Assembly (NCBI RefSeq): GCF_024171695.1
Contig: NZ_JAMTCF010000020.1
Span: forward strand, 62,001 to 126,000
Direction of reading: 5' to 3'
Source of the DNA: Actinosynnema pretiosum
Lineage (GTDB): Bacteria; Actinomycetota; Actinomycetes; Mycobacteriales; Pseudonocardiaceae
DNA: 64,000 nucleotides
Shown here: piece by piece, positions 44,198 through 52,511 of the stretch
How the letters are laid out: the number at the start of each line of letters is the position of its first letter
Position numbering within the stretch: the stretch's first letter is position 1
The notes under the pieces: model-generated
What the model was told of the DNA's origin: nothing
What the model saw: only the letters and a program-made list of their open reading frames with translations
Database searches by the model: none
Position numbers and translations under genes: made by a program

Positions 44198-44232
44198 GTG
44201 GTCGGACCACACCAGACCTGTGGTCGGACCAC
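44198..44232. promoter_or_regulatory. Tandem FadR/LldR-type operators upstream of lutABC
   Basis: GTGGTCGGACCAC, a perfect 6-1-6 palindrome, occurs twice (44198-44210 and 44220-44232), 22 bp centre to centre, about two helical turns. It fits the T-G-G-T-n-n-n-A-C-C-A pattern of FadR-subfamily GntR regulators and lies in the 70-bp region between lutA and the regulator gene. Confidence 0.85.
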
Positions 44233-44248
44233 GTGCGGAGGGGCTGCG

Positions 44249-44947
44249 GTGAGCGGATACGGGGTGGTGCTCGCGCACGTCGAGGCGGAGCTGGCGGCGG
44301 GCAGGCTCGGGATCGGCGACCAGCTGCCGCCCGAGCGCAGGCTCGCCGAGGAGCTCGGCGTGAGCCGCTCGACCGCGCGCGAGGCGATCCGGGTGCTCCA
44401 GGCGCTCGGGGTGGTGCGCAGCGGCGTCGGGTCCGGGCCGGACGCCGGGACCACGGTGATCGCCGACCCGGCGGGCGGCATCGGCGCGGCGCTGCGGCTG
44501 CACCTGGCCACCCGCAGGCTGCCGCTGGCCGACCTGGTCGGGACGCGGGTGCTGCTGGAGGGCGCGTCGGTGCGGGCGGCTGCGGTGCGCGGGGACGCGG
44601 CGGAGCTGGCGGCGGCGGGGGAGCTGCTGGACCGGATGGACGCGCCGGGCATCGCGGCCGACGAGTTCCACCGGCTCGACGCGGACTTCCACGTCGCGCT
44701 CACCCGAGCGGCCGGGAACGCGGTCAACACCGCCGTCATGACCGCGCTGCGCGACGCGATCCACCACACCGTGCTGCGGGCGGTGGCGGAGCTGCCGGAC
44801 TGGGCGGGCACGGCGCGGCGGCTGCGGGTGGAGCACCGGGCGGTGCTGGCGGCGGTGCTGGCGGGGGAGGAGGGCGTGGCGGCGGAGCTGGTGACGGTGC
44901 ACGTGGAGGGGTTCTACCGGGAGTGGGAGCGGGCGGGGCGCGGCTGA
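44249..44947 (+). CDS. GntR-family (FadR subgroup) regulator of lactate genes
   Basis: 232 residues from GTG at 44249. Residues 6-70 are a GntR winged helix (GRLGIGDQLPPERRLAEELGVSRSTAREAIRVLQALGVV). The C-terminal FCD domain carries the metal/ligand residues D-x-x-F-H (LDADFHVALTRAAGN), later His (RRLRVEHRAV) and VHVEGFYREW. The position next to lutABC and the two palindromes make it the likely L-lactate-responsive repressor of the operon, comparable to LldR/LutR. Confidence 0.87.
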   Translation: MSGYGVVLAHVEAELAAGRLGIGDQLPPERRLAEELGVSRSTAREAIRVLQALGVVRSGVGSGPDAGTTVIADPAGGIGAALRLHLATRRLPLADLVGTRVLLEGASVRAAAVRGDAAELAAAGELLDRMDAPGIAADEFHRLDADFHVALTRAAGNAVNTAVMTALRDAIHHTVLRAVAELPDWAGTARRLRVEHRAVLAAVLAGEEGVAAELVTVHVEGFYREWERAGRG

Positions 44948-45450
44948 CCTGGCGGGGCGCGGCTGACCTGGCGGGTGGACGTGGAGCTCGCGCCGCTGTG
45001 CGAGGGCGTCGGGGGAACCTGCGGCCCTGAGGACTGTGCGGCCCGGCGGACGATGGCCCGGTGGCCCGGTGGCCCGGTGGCCTGAGGGCCTGAGGGCCTG
45101 AGGGCCTGAGGGCCTGCGAACTGTGGTTCTGAGGACTGCGGCCCGATGGGCGTGGACGGCCTAGGTGTGGTCGGTTTTGGGGGCCGTGGGGCCAGCCGGG
45201 GAACGGGGCGTCGAGCACGGCCCAGCGGGCGTGGACTGGGTGCTGCTGGTGGAGGCGGCACGGCGCTGTCCGTGGTTGCCCCCGTGCCGGAGGGGTCACG
45301 GAGAGGCGGTGGCGCGCGTGCGGGTGGCACCACTTCGGGGGTACCGGTGGGAGGGGCGCCGAAGGGGAGCGGTGGGACCGGCCGGTGCGTGGTCGTGCGG
45401 CGCTCGGAGCGGGCGGCGGTTCTCGCAGCGCGCGGGTGAGTTCGGTGGGC
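44948..45450. repeat. Gene-free stretch with two adjoining 8-bp tandem repeats
   Basis: The last 19 bases of the regulator region (ggcggggcgcggctgacct) are duplicated around the stop codon. At 45055-45078 ggcccggt is repeated three times, followed without a gap by four copies of ggcctgag (45079-45110). From 45160 to 45450 a GC-rich plus-strand frame is open but has no convincing start or domain. Confidence 0.6.
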
Positions 45451-46467
45451 TCACCCCCTTCGGCTCGACCCCCGGACCACCAGTTCAGGTGTGAAGATCA
45501 CCTGTTCGTGCCGGTGCCCCTCCTCCCGGACCTCCTTCAGCAGCAGCGCCGCCGCCGTCCGGCCGAGCAACCGCCGGGGCTGGCGCACCGACGTCAGCGG
45601 CACGGCCGCCGCCGCGGCGAACTCGATGTCGTCGTAGCCCACGATCGCCAGGTCCTCCGGGATGCGCAGACCCGTGCCCACGCAGTGCTGCAGCAGCCCG
45701 AGCGCCAGCAGGTCGTTCGCGCAGAACGCCGCCGTCGGCCTGCGGCTCGCGGGCAGGCCGGACAGGCGCTGGCCGGCCTCCCTGCCCTCCGCCACGGTCA
45801 GCGCCGCCGTCGGGACGTCCACCAGGGCGGCCGGGGAGTGCCGCAGCGCCCGCAGCGCGCCCTCGCGCCGGTCGCGCACCTGGCCCACGGTCATCGGACC
45901 GCCGACGAACGCCACCCGCTCGTGGCCCGCCTCCAGCAGGTGCGCCAGCGCCAGCTCGCCGCCGAGCACGTCGTCCACCGCGACCGTGCAGTGCGTCCCG
46001 CCGCCGCGCGTGCGGTCCACGATCACCACCGGGGTGCCGCGCGCGGGCAGCTCGGCCAGGATCGGGGCGCCGGGGTCGGCCGGGGTGATCAGCACGCCCT
46101 GGACGCGCTGCTGCTCCAGGCGGGTCAGGTAGGTCAGCTCGCGCTCCGCCCGGTTGTCGCTGTTGCACAGGAACAGCGACAGGTCGTTCGCCTCCGCCTC
46201 CTCCTCCACCCCCTGCGCCACGTCCGCGAAGAACGGGTTGCCGCCGTCGAGCATCACGTACGCCAGCGCCCGCCCGCGCCCCACCCGCAGCTGCCGCGCC
46301 GACTCGTTGCGCACGAACCCCAGCTCCGCCATCACCGCGTGCACCCGCGCCCGCGTCCCCGGACTGACCACGTCGGGGCGGTTGAGCACGTTGGAGACCG
46401 TGCCGACCGACACGCGCGCCGCCGTCGCCACGTCCCGGATGCTCACCTGCCGGTGCGCCGGACCCAT
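45451..46467 (-). CDS. LacI-family transcriptional regulator of rhamnose genes
   Basis: 338 residues from ATG at 46467. The DNA-binding part is SIRDVATAARVSVGTVSNVLNRPDVVSPGTRARV at about 9-42, followed by a hinge and a periplasmic-binding-protein-like domain (LAYVMLDGGNPFFADVAQGVEEEA, GVLITPADP, AIVGYDDIEFAAAAAVPLTSVRQP). Divergent position before the rhamnose operon indicates that it represses this operon and is released by rhamnose or a derivative. Two TGAAA-centred sites lie in the shared region. Confidence 0.88.
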   Translation of the reverse strand: MGPAHRQVSIRDVATAARVSVGTVSNVLNRPDVVSPGTRARVHAVMAELGFVRNESARQLRVGRGRALAYVMLDGGNPFFADVAQGVEEEAEANDLSLFLCNSDNRAERELTYLTRLEQQRVQGVLITPADPGAPILAELPARGTPVVIVDRTRGGGTHCTVAVDDVLGGELALAHLLEAGHERVAFVGGPMTVGQVRDRREGALRALRHSPAALVDVPTAALTVAEGREAGQRLSGLPASRRPTAAFCANDLLALGLLQHCVGTGLRIPEDLAIVGYDDIEFAAAAAVPLTSVRQPRRLLGRTAAALLLKEVREEGHRHEQVIFTPELVVRGSSRRG

Positions 46468-46483
46468 GCCGCCCCCGCTGCCT

Positions 46484-46495
46484 TGAAACGATTTA
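46484..46495. promoter_or_regulatory. LacI-type half-palindromic operator near regulator start
   Basis: TGAAACGATTTA, 17 bases upstream of the LacI gene start, is an imperfect version of the TGAAA-n-n-TTTCA site before the transport operon. Likely autoregulatory site. Confidence 0.5.
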
Positions 46496-46561
46496 GCCGA
46501 CCTCGCACGCTACCCCCCGAATCAACCGCTCGCCGTGACCTGGACGCCTGCGGCTTGGGCA

Positions 46562-46589
46562 TTGACCGCTGTGACGGGGCTCATATACC
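46562..46589 (+). promoter_or_regulatory. Candidate promoter of the rhamnose operon
   Basis: TTGACC (46562-46567) and TATACC (46584-46589) are separated by 16 bp, resembling a SigA-type promoter. The palindrome TGAAACCTTTCA (46606-46617) lies just downstream, where a bound LacI protein would block transcription. Confidence 0.5.
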
Positions 46590-46605
46590 GTCGCGACGGC
46601 CAGAT

Positions 46606-46617
46606 TGAAACCTTTCA
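46606..46617. promoter_or_regulatory. LacI-type operator before the rhamnose operon
   Basis: TGAAACCTTTCA has perfect 5-bp arms and lies between the candidate -10 and the ATP-binding protein gene start at 46633. Confidence 0.65.
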
Positions 46618-46632
46618 TTCCTGGAGGCGACG

Positions 46633-48138
46633 ATGCCCACGCAGGAGCCGCCACCGGTGGAGGTCCGCGCCGTCAGCAAGTCCTTCGGCGCCGTCGCCGC
46701 CGTGCGCGACTGCTCGTTCCCGCTGCACGCGGGCGAGGCGCACGCCCTGGTCGGCGAGAACGGCGCGGGCAAGTCCACCGTCGTCAACATCCTCGCGGGC
46801 GTCCACCGGCCCGACAGCGGCGCGCTGCTGGTCGACGGCGCCGAGACCGCCTTCGGCTCGCCCGCCGACGCCAAGGCGGCGGGCATCGCGGTCATCCACC
46901 AGGAACCCACCCTGTTCCCCGACCTCACCGTCGCCGAGAACATCGCCGTGGGCGCCCACCCGCTGCGCCGCTTCCGCCGCGTCGACCGCGCCGCCATGCG
47001 CGCTCAGGCCCGCGCCCTGTTCGAGCGGCTCGGCGTGCGGCTCGACCCGGACCGGCCCGCCAAGGGGTTGTCCATCGCCGACCAGCAGCTCGTCGAGATC
47101 GCCAAGGCGCTGGCGGGCAGCGCGCGAGTGCTGGTCATGGACGAGCCCACCGCCGCTCTGTCCGCCATCGAGGCCGAGCGGCTCTTCTCCGTCGTCCGCG
47201 CCCTCCAGGCGGACGGCGCGGCGATCCTGTTCATCTCGCACCGCTTCGAGGAGATCACCGCCCTCTGCCAGCGCGTCACGGTCCTGCGCGACGGCGCCCA
47301 CGTCTCCACCGACCCGATCACCGAGGTCACCGAGGACGACCTGGTGCGCCGCATGGTCGGCCGCGAGCTGGACGCCCTGTTCCCCAAGCAGGCCGTGACC
47401 CCCGGCGAGGTCGTGCTCTCGGTGCGCGGGCTCACCCGCGCCGGGGTGTTCGCCGACGTCGACCTCGACGTGCGCGCGGGTGAGATCGTCGCCCTCGCCG
47501 GGCTGGTCGGCGCGGGCCGCTCCGAGATCGTGCAGGCCGTGTTCGGCGTCGACCGCCGCGACCGGGGCTCGGTCCGCGTCGACGGCCGCGAGGTCCGGCC
47601 GAACTCGCCGCGCGCCGCCATGGCGGCGGGAATGGCGCTGGTGCCCGAGGACCGCCGCCAGCAGGGGCTGCTGGTCGAGTTGTCCGTGCAGCGCAACATC
47701 ACCCTGCCGCGCTCGCGCGAGTTGGCCCGGTGGGGCGTGCTGACCGGTGGGGCCGAGCACCGCGAGGCGCTGCGCTGGACCGAGCGGCTGCGGGCCAAGT
47801 ACGGCAGGCTCACCGACCCGGTCGGCACGCTCTCCGGCGGCAACCAGCAGAAGGTCGTGCTGGCCAAGTGGTTGGCCACCAAGCCGAAGGTGCTGATCGT
47901 CGACGAGCCCACCAGGGGCATCGACGTCGGCACCAAGGCCGAGGTGCACCGGCTGCTGTCGGCGCTCGCCGCCGAGGGCGTCGCGATCGTCATGGTCTCC
48001 TCCGAGCTGCCCGAGGTGCTCGGCATGGCCGACCGGGTGCTGGTGGTGCGCGAGGGCCGCCTGGTGGCCGAGATCCCGCGCGAGCGCGCCGACGAGCGCA
48101 GCGTGGTCGCCGCCGCGATGGGACGGGGCGCCGCATGA
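46633..48138 (+). CDS. rhaT: Rhamnose ABC importer, duplicated ATP-binding protein
   Basis: 501 residues, ATG at 46633 with CTGGAGG upstream. It has two fused ATPase domains. The first has Walker A GENGAGKST at 41-49 and Walker B VLVMDEPTAALS. The second has the altered Walker A GLVGAGRSE and signature LSGGNQQKVVLAKWLATKPKVLIVDEPTRGID, the normal state for CUT2 sugar importers. It powers uptake of L-rhamnose, a substrate inferred from the catabolic genes downstream. The stop overlaps the next gene (ATGA). Confidence 0.92.
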   Translation: MPTQEPPPVEVRAVSKSFGAVAAVRDCSFPLHAGEAHALVGENGAGKSTVVNILAGVHRPDSGALLVDGAETAFGSPADAKAAGIAVIHQEPTLFPDLTVAENIAVGAHPLRRFRRVDRAAMRAQARALFERLGVRLDPDRPAKGLSIADQQLVEIAKALAGSARVLVMDEPTAALSAIEAERLFSVVRALQADGAAILFISHRFEEITALCQRVTVLRDGAHVSTDPITEVTEDDLVRRMVGRELDALFPKQAVTPGEVVLSVRGLTRAGVFADVDLDVRAGEIVALAGLVGAGRSEIVQAVFGVDRRDRGSVRVDGREVRPNSPRAAMAAGMALVPEDRRQQGLLVELSVQRNITLPRSRELARWGVLTGGAEHREALRWTERLRAKYGRLTDPVGTLSGGNQQKVVLAKWLATKPKVLIVDEPTRGIDVGTKAEVHRLLSALAAEGVAIVMVSSELPEVLGMADRVLVVREGRLVAEIPRERADERSVVAAAMGRGAA

Positions 48139-49157
48139 GCACGACCCGGAACCCGTTGCCCGCCAACAGCTCCTGGTGGACCACGATCACCCGCGCCCGC
48201 GAGCTGGGCATCGTCGTCGGCCTCGTCGCGCTGGTCGCGGTCACCGCCTCGGTCAACCCGCGCTTCCTGTCCGCGCAGAGCCTGCGCGACGTCCTGCTCG
48301 GCGCGGCCATCCTCACCGTCCTCGCGGTGGGCCAGACCATCGTCGTGCTCACCCGCAACATCGACCTGTCGGTCGGCTCCGTGCTGGGGCTGAGCGCGTT
48401 CGCGGTCGGCTCCCTGGTCCGCGACCACCCCGGCGTCCCGGTCGTCGCCGCGCTGCTGGCCGGCCTGGGGATCGGCGCGGCGTGCGGGCTGCTCAACGCG
48501 GTCCTGGTGCGCTACGGCGGGGTTCCCGCACTGGTGGTCACCCTCGGCACGCTCTACGCCTACCGAGGGCTGATCCACACCTGGGCGGGCGGCGGCCAGA
48601 TCACCGCCGACGAGCTGCCGCGCGACTTCCTCGGCTTCGCCGACGGCGACCTGCTGGGCGTGCCCTGGCTGGTGGTCGTCGCGCTCGTCGTCACCGCCGC
48701 CGCCACGGTGCTGCTGCGGGACTTCCGCCTCGGCCGCGAGCTCTACGCCATGGGCTCCAACCCGCGCGCCGCCGAACTCGCGGGCATCCGCACCGGCCGC
48801 AACACGCTGGTCGCGTTCGCCCTCTCCGGCGCGCTCGCCGGGCTCGGCGGGGTGCTGCACGCGGTGCGGTTCGGCACCGTCGACGCCTCGGCGGGCACCG
48901 GGTTCGAGCTGACCGTGGTCGCGGCGGCCGTCGTCGGCGGCGTCGCGGTGTTCGGCGGCAGCGGCACCGCGTGGGGCGCGGCGCTGGGCGCGCTGCTGCT
49001 CACCACGATCGGCAGCGCCCTGCCGGTGCTGGAGATCGACCAGTTCTGGCAGCAGACCATCGTCGGCGCGCTGATCCTGGTCGCGATCGGCCTGGACCGC
49101 CTGGTGGCGCTGCGCGCGGCCAGGGCGTTGCGGAAGGGGAGCCCCCGTGCCCACTAG
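48135..49157 (+). CDS. rhaP: Rhamnose ABC importer, permease 1
   Basis: 340 residues with about ten hydrophobic helices. NIDLSVGSVLGLSAFAVG and MGSNPRAAELAGIRTGRN are hallmarks of CUT2 permeases (the latter is the ATPase-coupling loop). ATG overlaps the ATPase stop. It pairs with the second permease to form the membrane channel. Naming as P rather than Q is by gene order only. Confidence 0.9.
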   Translation: MSTTRNPLPANSSWWTTITRARELGIVVGLVALVAVTASVNPRFLSAQSLRDVLLGAAILTVLAVGQTIVVLTRNIDLSVGSVLGLSAFAVGSLVRDHPGVPVVAALLAGLGIGAACGLLNAVLVRYGGVPALVVTLGTLYAYRGLIHTWAGGGQITADELPRDFLGFADGDLLGVPWLVVVALVVTAAATVLLRDFRLGRELYAMGSNPRAAELAGIRTGRNTLVAFALSGALAGLGGVLHAVRFGTVDASAGTGFELTVVAAAVVGGVAVFGGSGTAWGAALGALLLTTIGSALPVLEIDQFWQQTIVGALILVAIGLDRLVALRAARALRKGSPRAH

Positions 49158-50151
49158 GCGACCTGCGGCCGGGCGACTGCTCGGCTGGGACGCGGCGATC
49201 ATCGTGGTGGCGCTGCTGGCCGTGGTGCTGTCCTCGGTGCTGGTCGACGGCTTCGGCACCACCCGCAACGCGGGCTACCTGGTGCTGGACCTGCTGCCGA
49301 TCGTGCTGCTGGCCCTGCCCATGACGTTCATCGTGATCACCGGCGAGATCGACCTGTCGGTGGCCAGCACGCTCGGCCTGACCTCGGCGGTGCTCGGCGC
49401 GCTGTGGGACGCGGGCCTGCCCATCGAGACGATCATGCCGCTGTGCGTGCTGCTCGGCGCGCTGCTGGGCGCGGTGAACGGGCTGTTCGTCACCGTGTTC
49501 AAGCTGCCCTCGCTCGCGGTCACCATCGGCACCATGGCCCTGTTCCGGGGCCTGGCGTTCGTGGTGCTGGGCGACTCTGCGGTCGCCGACTACCCGGCCT
49601 CGTTCACCGGCTGGGTCACCGGAAGCTCCGGTGGCGTGCCGAACGTGCTGCTCCCGCTGGTGCTGCTGGCGATCGTGTTCACCGCGGTGCTGCACGCGAC
49701 CCCGATCGGCCGCGCGGTGTACGCGGCGGGCGCGGGCCAGGAGGCGGCCCGGTTCTCCGGGGTGCGGGTGGACCGGCTCAAGTTCCGGCTGTACGTCACC
49801 TCCGGCGCGGTCGCCGGGCTCGCCGGGGTGCTGTGGACGCTGCGCTACTCCAGCGCCCGCGCCGACAACGGGGCCGGGCTGGAGCTGGCCGTGGTCGCCG
49901 CCGTCCTGCTGGGCGGGGTGTCCATCTTCGGCGGCAAGGGCGCGATGCCGGGTGTGCTGGCCGGGGTGCTGCTGCTGGGCGTGGTGCAGAGCGCGCTGCG
50001 CCTGTCGGACGTGACCAACGAGGCGCTCAACATCGTCACCGGCGCGCTCCTGGTGGTCTCGGTGCTGCTGCCCAACCTGCTGCGCGCCGCCACCCGCCGC
50101 CGCGCCGGTCCCACCACCGGGACAGCGAGCGCGCCAACGACGAACCCGTGA
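49147..50151 (+). CDS. rhaQ: Rhamnose ABC importer, permease 2
   Basis: 334 residues from GTG at 49147, overlapping permease 1 by 11 bases. It has the same CUT2 signature (GEIDLSVASTLGLTSAVLG; AAGAGQEAARFSGVRVDRLKF) and about ten helices. The C-terminus is a Thr/Ala-rich cytoplasmic tail. It forms the heterodimeric channel with permease 1. Confidence 0.9.
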   Translation: MPTRRPAAGRLLGWDAAIIVVALLAVVLSSVLVDGFGTTRNAGYLVLDLLPIVLLALPMTFIVITGEIDLSVASTLGLTSAVLGALWDAGLPIETIMPLCVLLGALLGAVNGLFVTVFKLPSLAVTIGTMALFRGLAFVVLGDSAVADYPASFTGWVTGSSGGVPNVLLPLVLLAIVFTAVLHATPIGRAVYAAGAGQEAARFSGVRVDRLKFRLYVTSGAVAGLAGVLWTLRYSSARADNGAGLELAVVAAVLLGGVSIFGGKGAMPGVLAGVLLLGVVQSALRLSDVTNEALNIVTGALLVVSVLLPNLLRAATRRRAGPTTGTASAPTTNP

Positions 50152-50180
50152 CGACCCGACGGCGAGAGAAGGCGACACCG

Positions 50181-51257
50181 ATGTCCCCAACCCCCACCGC
50201 CCGCGTCCGCACCGCCGCCCTGGTGGCCGCGCTGCTGGTCGGGCTCACCGCCTGCGGCGGCACCACCAAGGGCGACAACGACTCCGGCTCGGCGAACGGC
50301 GGTCCGACCGCCAGCGCGAACCCGGACGCGCCGCTGCGCGAGGGCGTGAAGATGGCGTTCCTGCCCAAGCAGCTCAACAACCCGTACAGCGACATCGAGG
50401 GCGAGGGCGGCAAGGAGGGCGTCGAGGAGCTGAAGGGCGAGTTCAAGCTCGTCGGCCCCAACGACGCCAGCGCCTCCTCCCAGGTCAGCTACATCAACAC
50501 GCTGATCCAGCAGCAGCAGGACGTCATCGGCATCGCCGCCAACGACCAGAACGCGGTGTGCCCCTCGCTCAAGCAGGCGCGCGAGGCGGGAATCAAGGTG
50601 GTGTCGTTCGACTCTGACGCCGCGAAGGACTGCCGCGACGTGTTCGTCAACCAGGCCACCGCGCAGGGCATCGGCGAGAAGCTGGTGGAGATGGCCTCGC
50701 AGGTCGCGGGCGGCTCCGGCGAGATCGCGATCCTGTCCGCGACCCCCAACGCCACCAACCAGAACGCCTGGATCGCGGTCGTCGAGTCCGAGCTGGCCAA
50801 GCCGCAGAACTCCGGGCTGAAGCTGGTGAAGACGGTCTACGGCAACGACGACGACCAGAAGTCCTTCCAGGAGGCGCAGGGGCTGCTCCAGGCGCACCCG
50901 GACCTGAAGGCGATCGTCGCCCCCACCACGGTCGGCATCGCCGCCGCCGCCCGCTACGTCGGCTCCTCCAGCTACAAGGGCAAGGTCACCGTCACCGGCC
51001 TTGGCACCCCGAACCAGATGCGCGAGCACGTCAAGAACGGGACCGTCGACCGGTTCGCGCTGTGGAACCCGGCCGACATCGGCTACCTCGCCGCGCACGC
51101 GGGCGTCGCCCTCGCCTCCGGCCGCATCACCGGCGCGCGGGGCGAGGAGTTCAGCGCGGGCAGGCTCGGCGACTACACGATCGGCGCGGACGGCGAGGTC
51201 GTCCTCGGCCCGCCCACGGTGTTCGACGCCGCCAACATCGACCAGTTCGACTTCTGA
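50181..51257 (+). CDS. rhaS: Rhamnose-binding lipoprotein of the ABC importer
   Basis: 358 residues, ATG at 50181. The lipoprotein signal ends in the lipobox LTAC (Cys25). A Gly/Ser/Asn-rich spacer follows, then a type I periplasmic-binding domain (MAFLPKQLNNPYSDIEGEGG, VIGIAANDQNAVCPSLKQA, GIKVVSFDSDAAKDCRDVFVNQ, ALWNPADIGYLAAHAG). The order permease-permease-binding protein followed by rhamnose isomerase is that of rhamnose importers. It captures the sugar at the outer face of the membrane. Confidence 0.91.
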   Translation: MSPTPTARVRTAALVAALLVGLTACGGTTKGDNDSGSANGGPTASANPDAPLREGVKMAFLPKQLNNPYSDIEGEGGKEGVEELKGEFKLVGPNDASASSQVSYINTLIQQQQDVIGIAANDQNAVCPSLKQAREAGIKVVSFDSDAAKDCRDVFVNQATAQGIGEKLVEMASQVAGGSGEIAILSATPNATNQNAWIAVVESELAKPQNSGLKLVKTVYGNDDDQKSFQEAQGLLQAHPDLKAIVAPTTVGIAAAARYVGSSSYKGKVTVTGLGTPNQMREHVKNGTVDRFALWNPADIGYLAAHAGVALASGRITGARGEEFSAGRLGDYTIGADGEVVLGPPTVFDAANIDQFDF

Positions 51258-51318
51258 CCACCGGCGCGGCCCCGGCGACCACCCGGCGCCGGGGCCGTCC
51301 CCCGAGCAGGAAACGGCG

Positions 51319-52509
51319 GTGCCACCCGTGCCCGAGCCGACCCCCGAGCGGTTGAGCGCAGTCAAGCAAACCCTGTCCCGCCAAGCGATCGAGACCCCGT
51401 CGTGGGCGTTCGGCAACTCCGGCACCCGCTTCAAGGTCTTCGCCCAGCCCGGCGTCCCCCGCACCGTCGAGGAGAAGGTCGACGACGCCGCCGCGGTGCA
51501 CCGGTTCACCGGCGCCGCCCCGTCCGTCGCGCTGCACATCCCGTGGGACCGGGTGGACGACTACGGCGCGCTCGCCCGGCACGCCGCCGACCGGGGCGTG
51601 CGGCTGGGGGCGATCAACACCAACGTCTTCCAGGACGACGACTACAAGCTCGGCTCGGTCACCAACCCGGACCCGCGCGTACGGCGCAAGGCCACCGACC
51701 ACCTGCTGCACGCCGTGGACGTCATGGACGCCACCGGCTCGCGGGACCTGAAGCTGTGGTTCTCCGACGGCACCAACTACCCCGGCCAGGACGACCTGCG
51801 CGACCGCCAGGACCGGCTCGCCGCCGCGCTGCGCGAGGTGTACGACCGGCTCGGCGCGGACCAGCGCATCCTGCTGGAGTACAAGCTGTTCGAGCCCGCG
51901 TTCTACGCCACCGACGTGCCGGACTGGGGCACCTCGTACGCGCACTGCGTGGAGCTGGGGCCGAAGGCGACCGTGTGCATCGACACCGGTCACCACGCGC
52001 CCGGCACGAACATCGAGTTCATCGTCGCCTTCCTGCTGCGGCAGGGCAGGCTCGGCGCGTTCGACTTCAACTCGCGCTTCTACGCCGACGACGACCTGAT
52101 GGTGGGCGCGGCGGACCCGTTCCAGCTGTTCCGGATCATGAACGAGATCGTGCGCGCCGACGCGCTGGACCCGGCGCGCGGCATCAACTTCATGCTCGAC
52201 CAGTGCCACAACATCGAGGCCAAGGTCCCGGCGGTGATCAGGTCGGTGATGAACGTCCAGGAGGCCACTGCCAAGGCGCTGCTGGTGGACCGGGACGCGC
52301 TGGCCGCCGCGCAGGCCGAGGGGGACGTGCTGGAGGCCAACGCGGTGCTCATGGACGCCTACAACACCGACGTGCGCCCGCTGCTGGCGCGGGTGCGCGA
52401 GGACGCGGGCCTCGACCCCGACCCCGTGGCCGCCTACAAGCGCAGCGGGCGCCAGCAGGAGATCGAGGCCGCGCGCGCAGGCGGCGCGCAGGCCGGATGG
52501 GGAGCGTGA
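51319..52509 (+). CDS. rhaI: L-rhamnose isomerase
   Basis: 396 residues from GTG at 51319 (GAGCAGGA upstream); a GTG at 51328 is the alternative. It converts L-rhamnose to L-rhamnulose. The (beta/alpha)8 metal-isomerase pattern is clear: VALHIPWDRVDDY, GAINTNVFQDDDYKLGSVTNPD, LKLWFSDGTNYPGQDD, ILLEYKLFEPAFYATDVPDWG, CIDTGHHAPGTNIEFIVA and FDFNSRFYADDDLMVGAADPFQLF. The acidic and His residues in these segments form the two metal sites. It belongs to the RhaI type common in actinobacteria and proteobacteria rather than the E. coli RhaA type. Confidence 0.93.
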   Translation: MPPVPEPTPERLSAVKQTLSRQAIETPSWAFGNSGTRFKVFAQPGVPRTVEEKVDDAAAVHRFTGAAPSVALHIPWDRVDDYGALARHAADRGVRLGAINTNVFQDDDYKLGSVTNPDPRVRRKATDHLLHAVDVMDATGSRDLKLWFSDGTNYPGQDDLRDRQDRLAAALREVYDRLGADQRILLEYKLFEPAFYATDVPDWGTSYAHCVELGPKATVCIDTGHHAPGTNIEFIVAFLLRQGRLGAFDFNSRFYADDDLMVGAADPFQLFRIMNEIVRADALDPARGINFMLDQCHNIEAKVPAVIRSVMNVQEATAKALLVDRDALAAAQAEGDVLEANAVLMDAYNTDVRPLLARVREDAGLDPDPVAAYKRSGRQQEIEAARAGGAQAGWGA

Positions 52510-52511
52510 GC

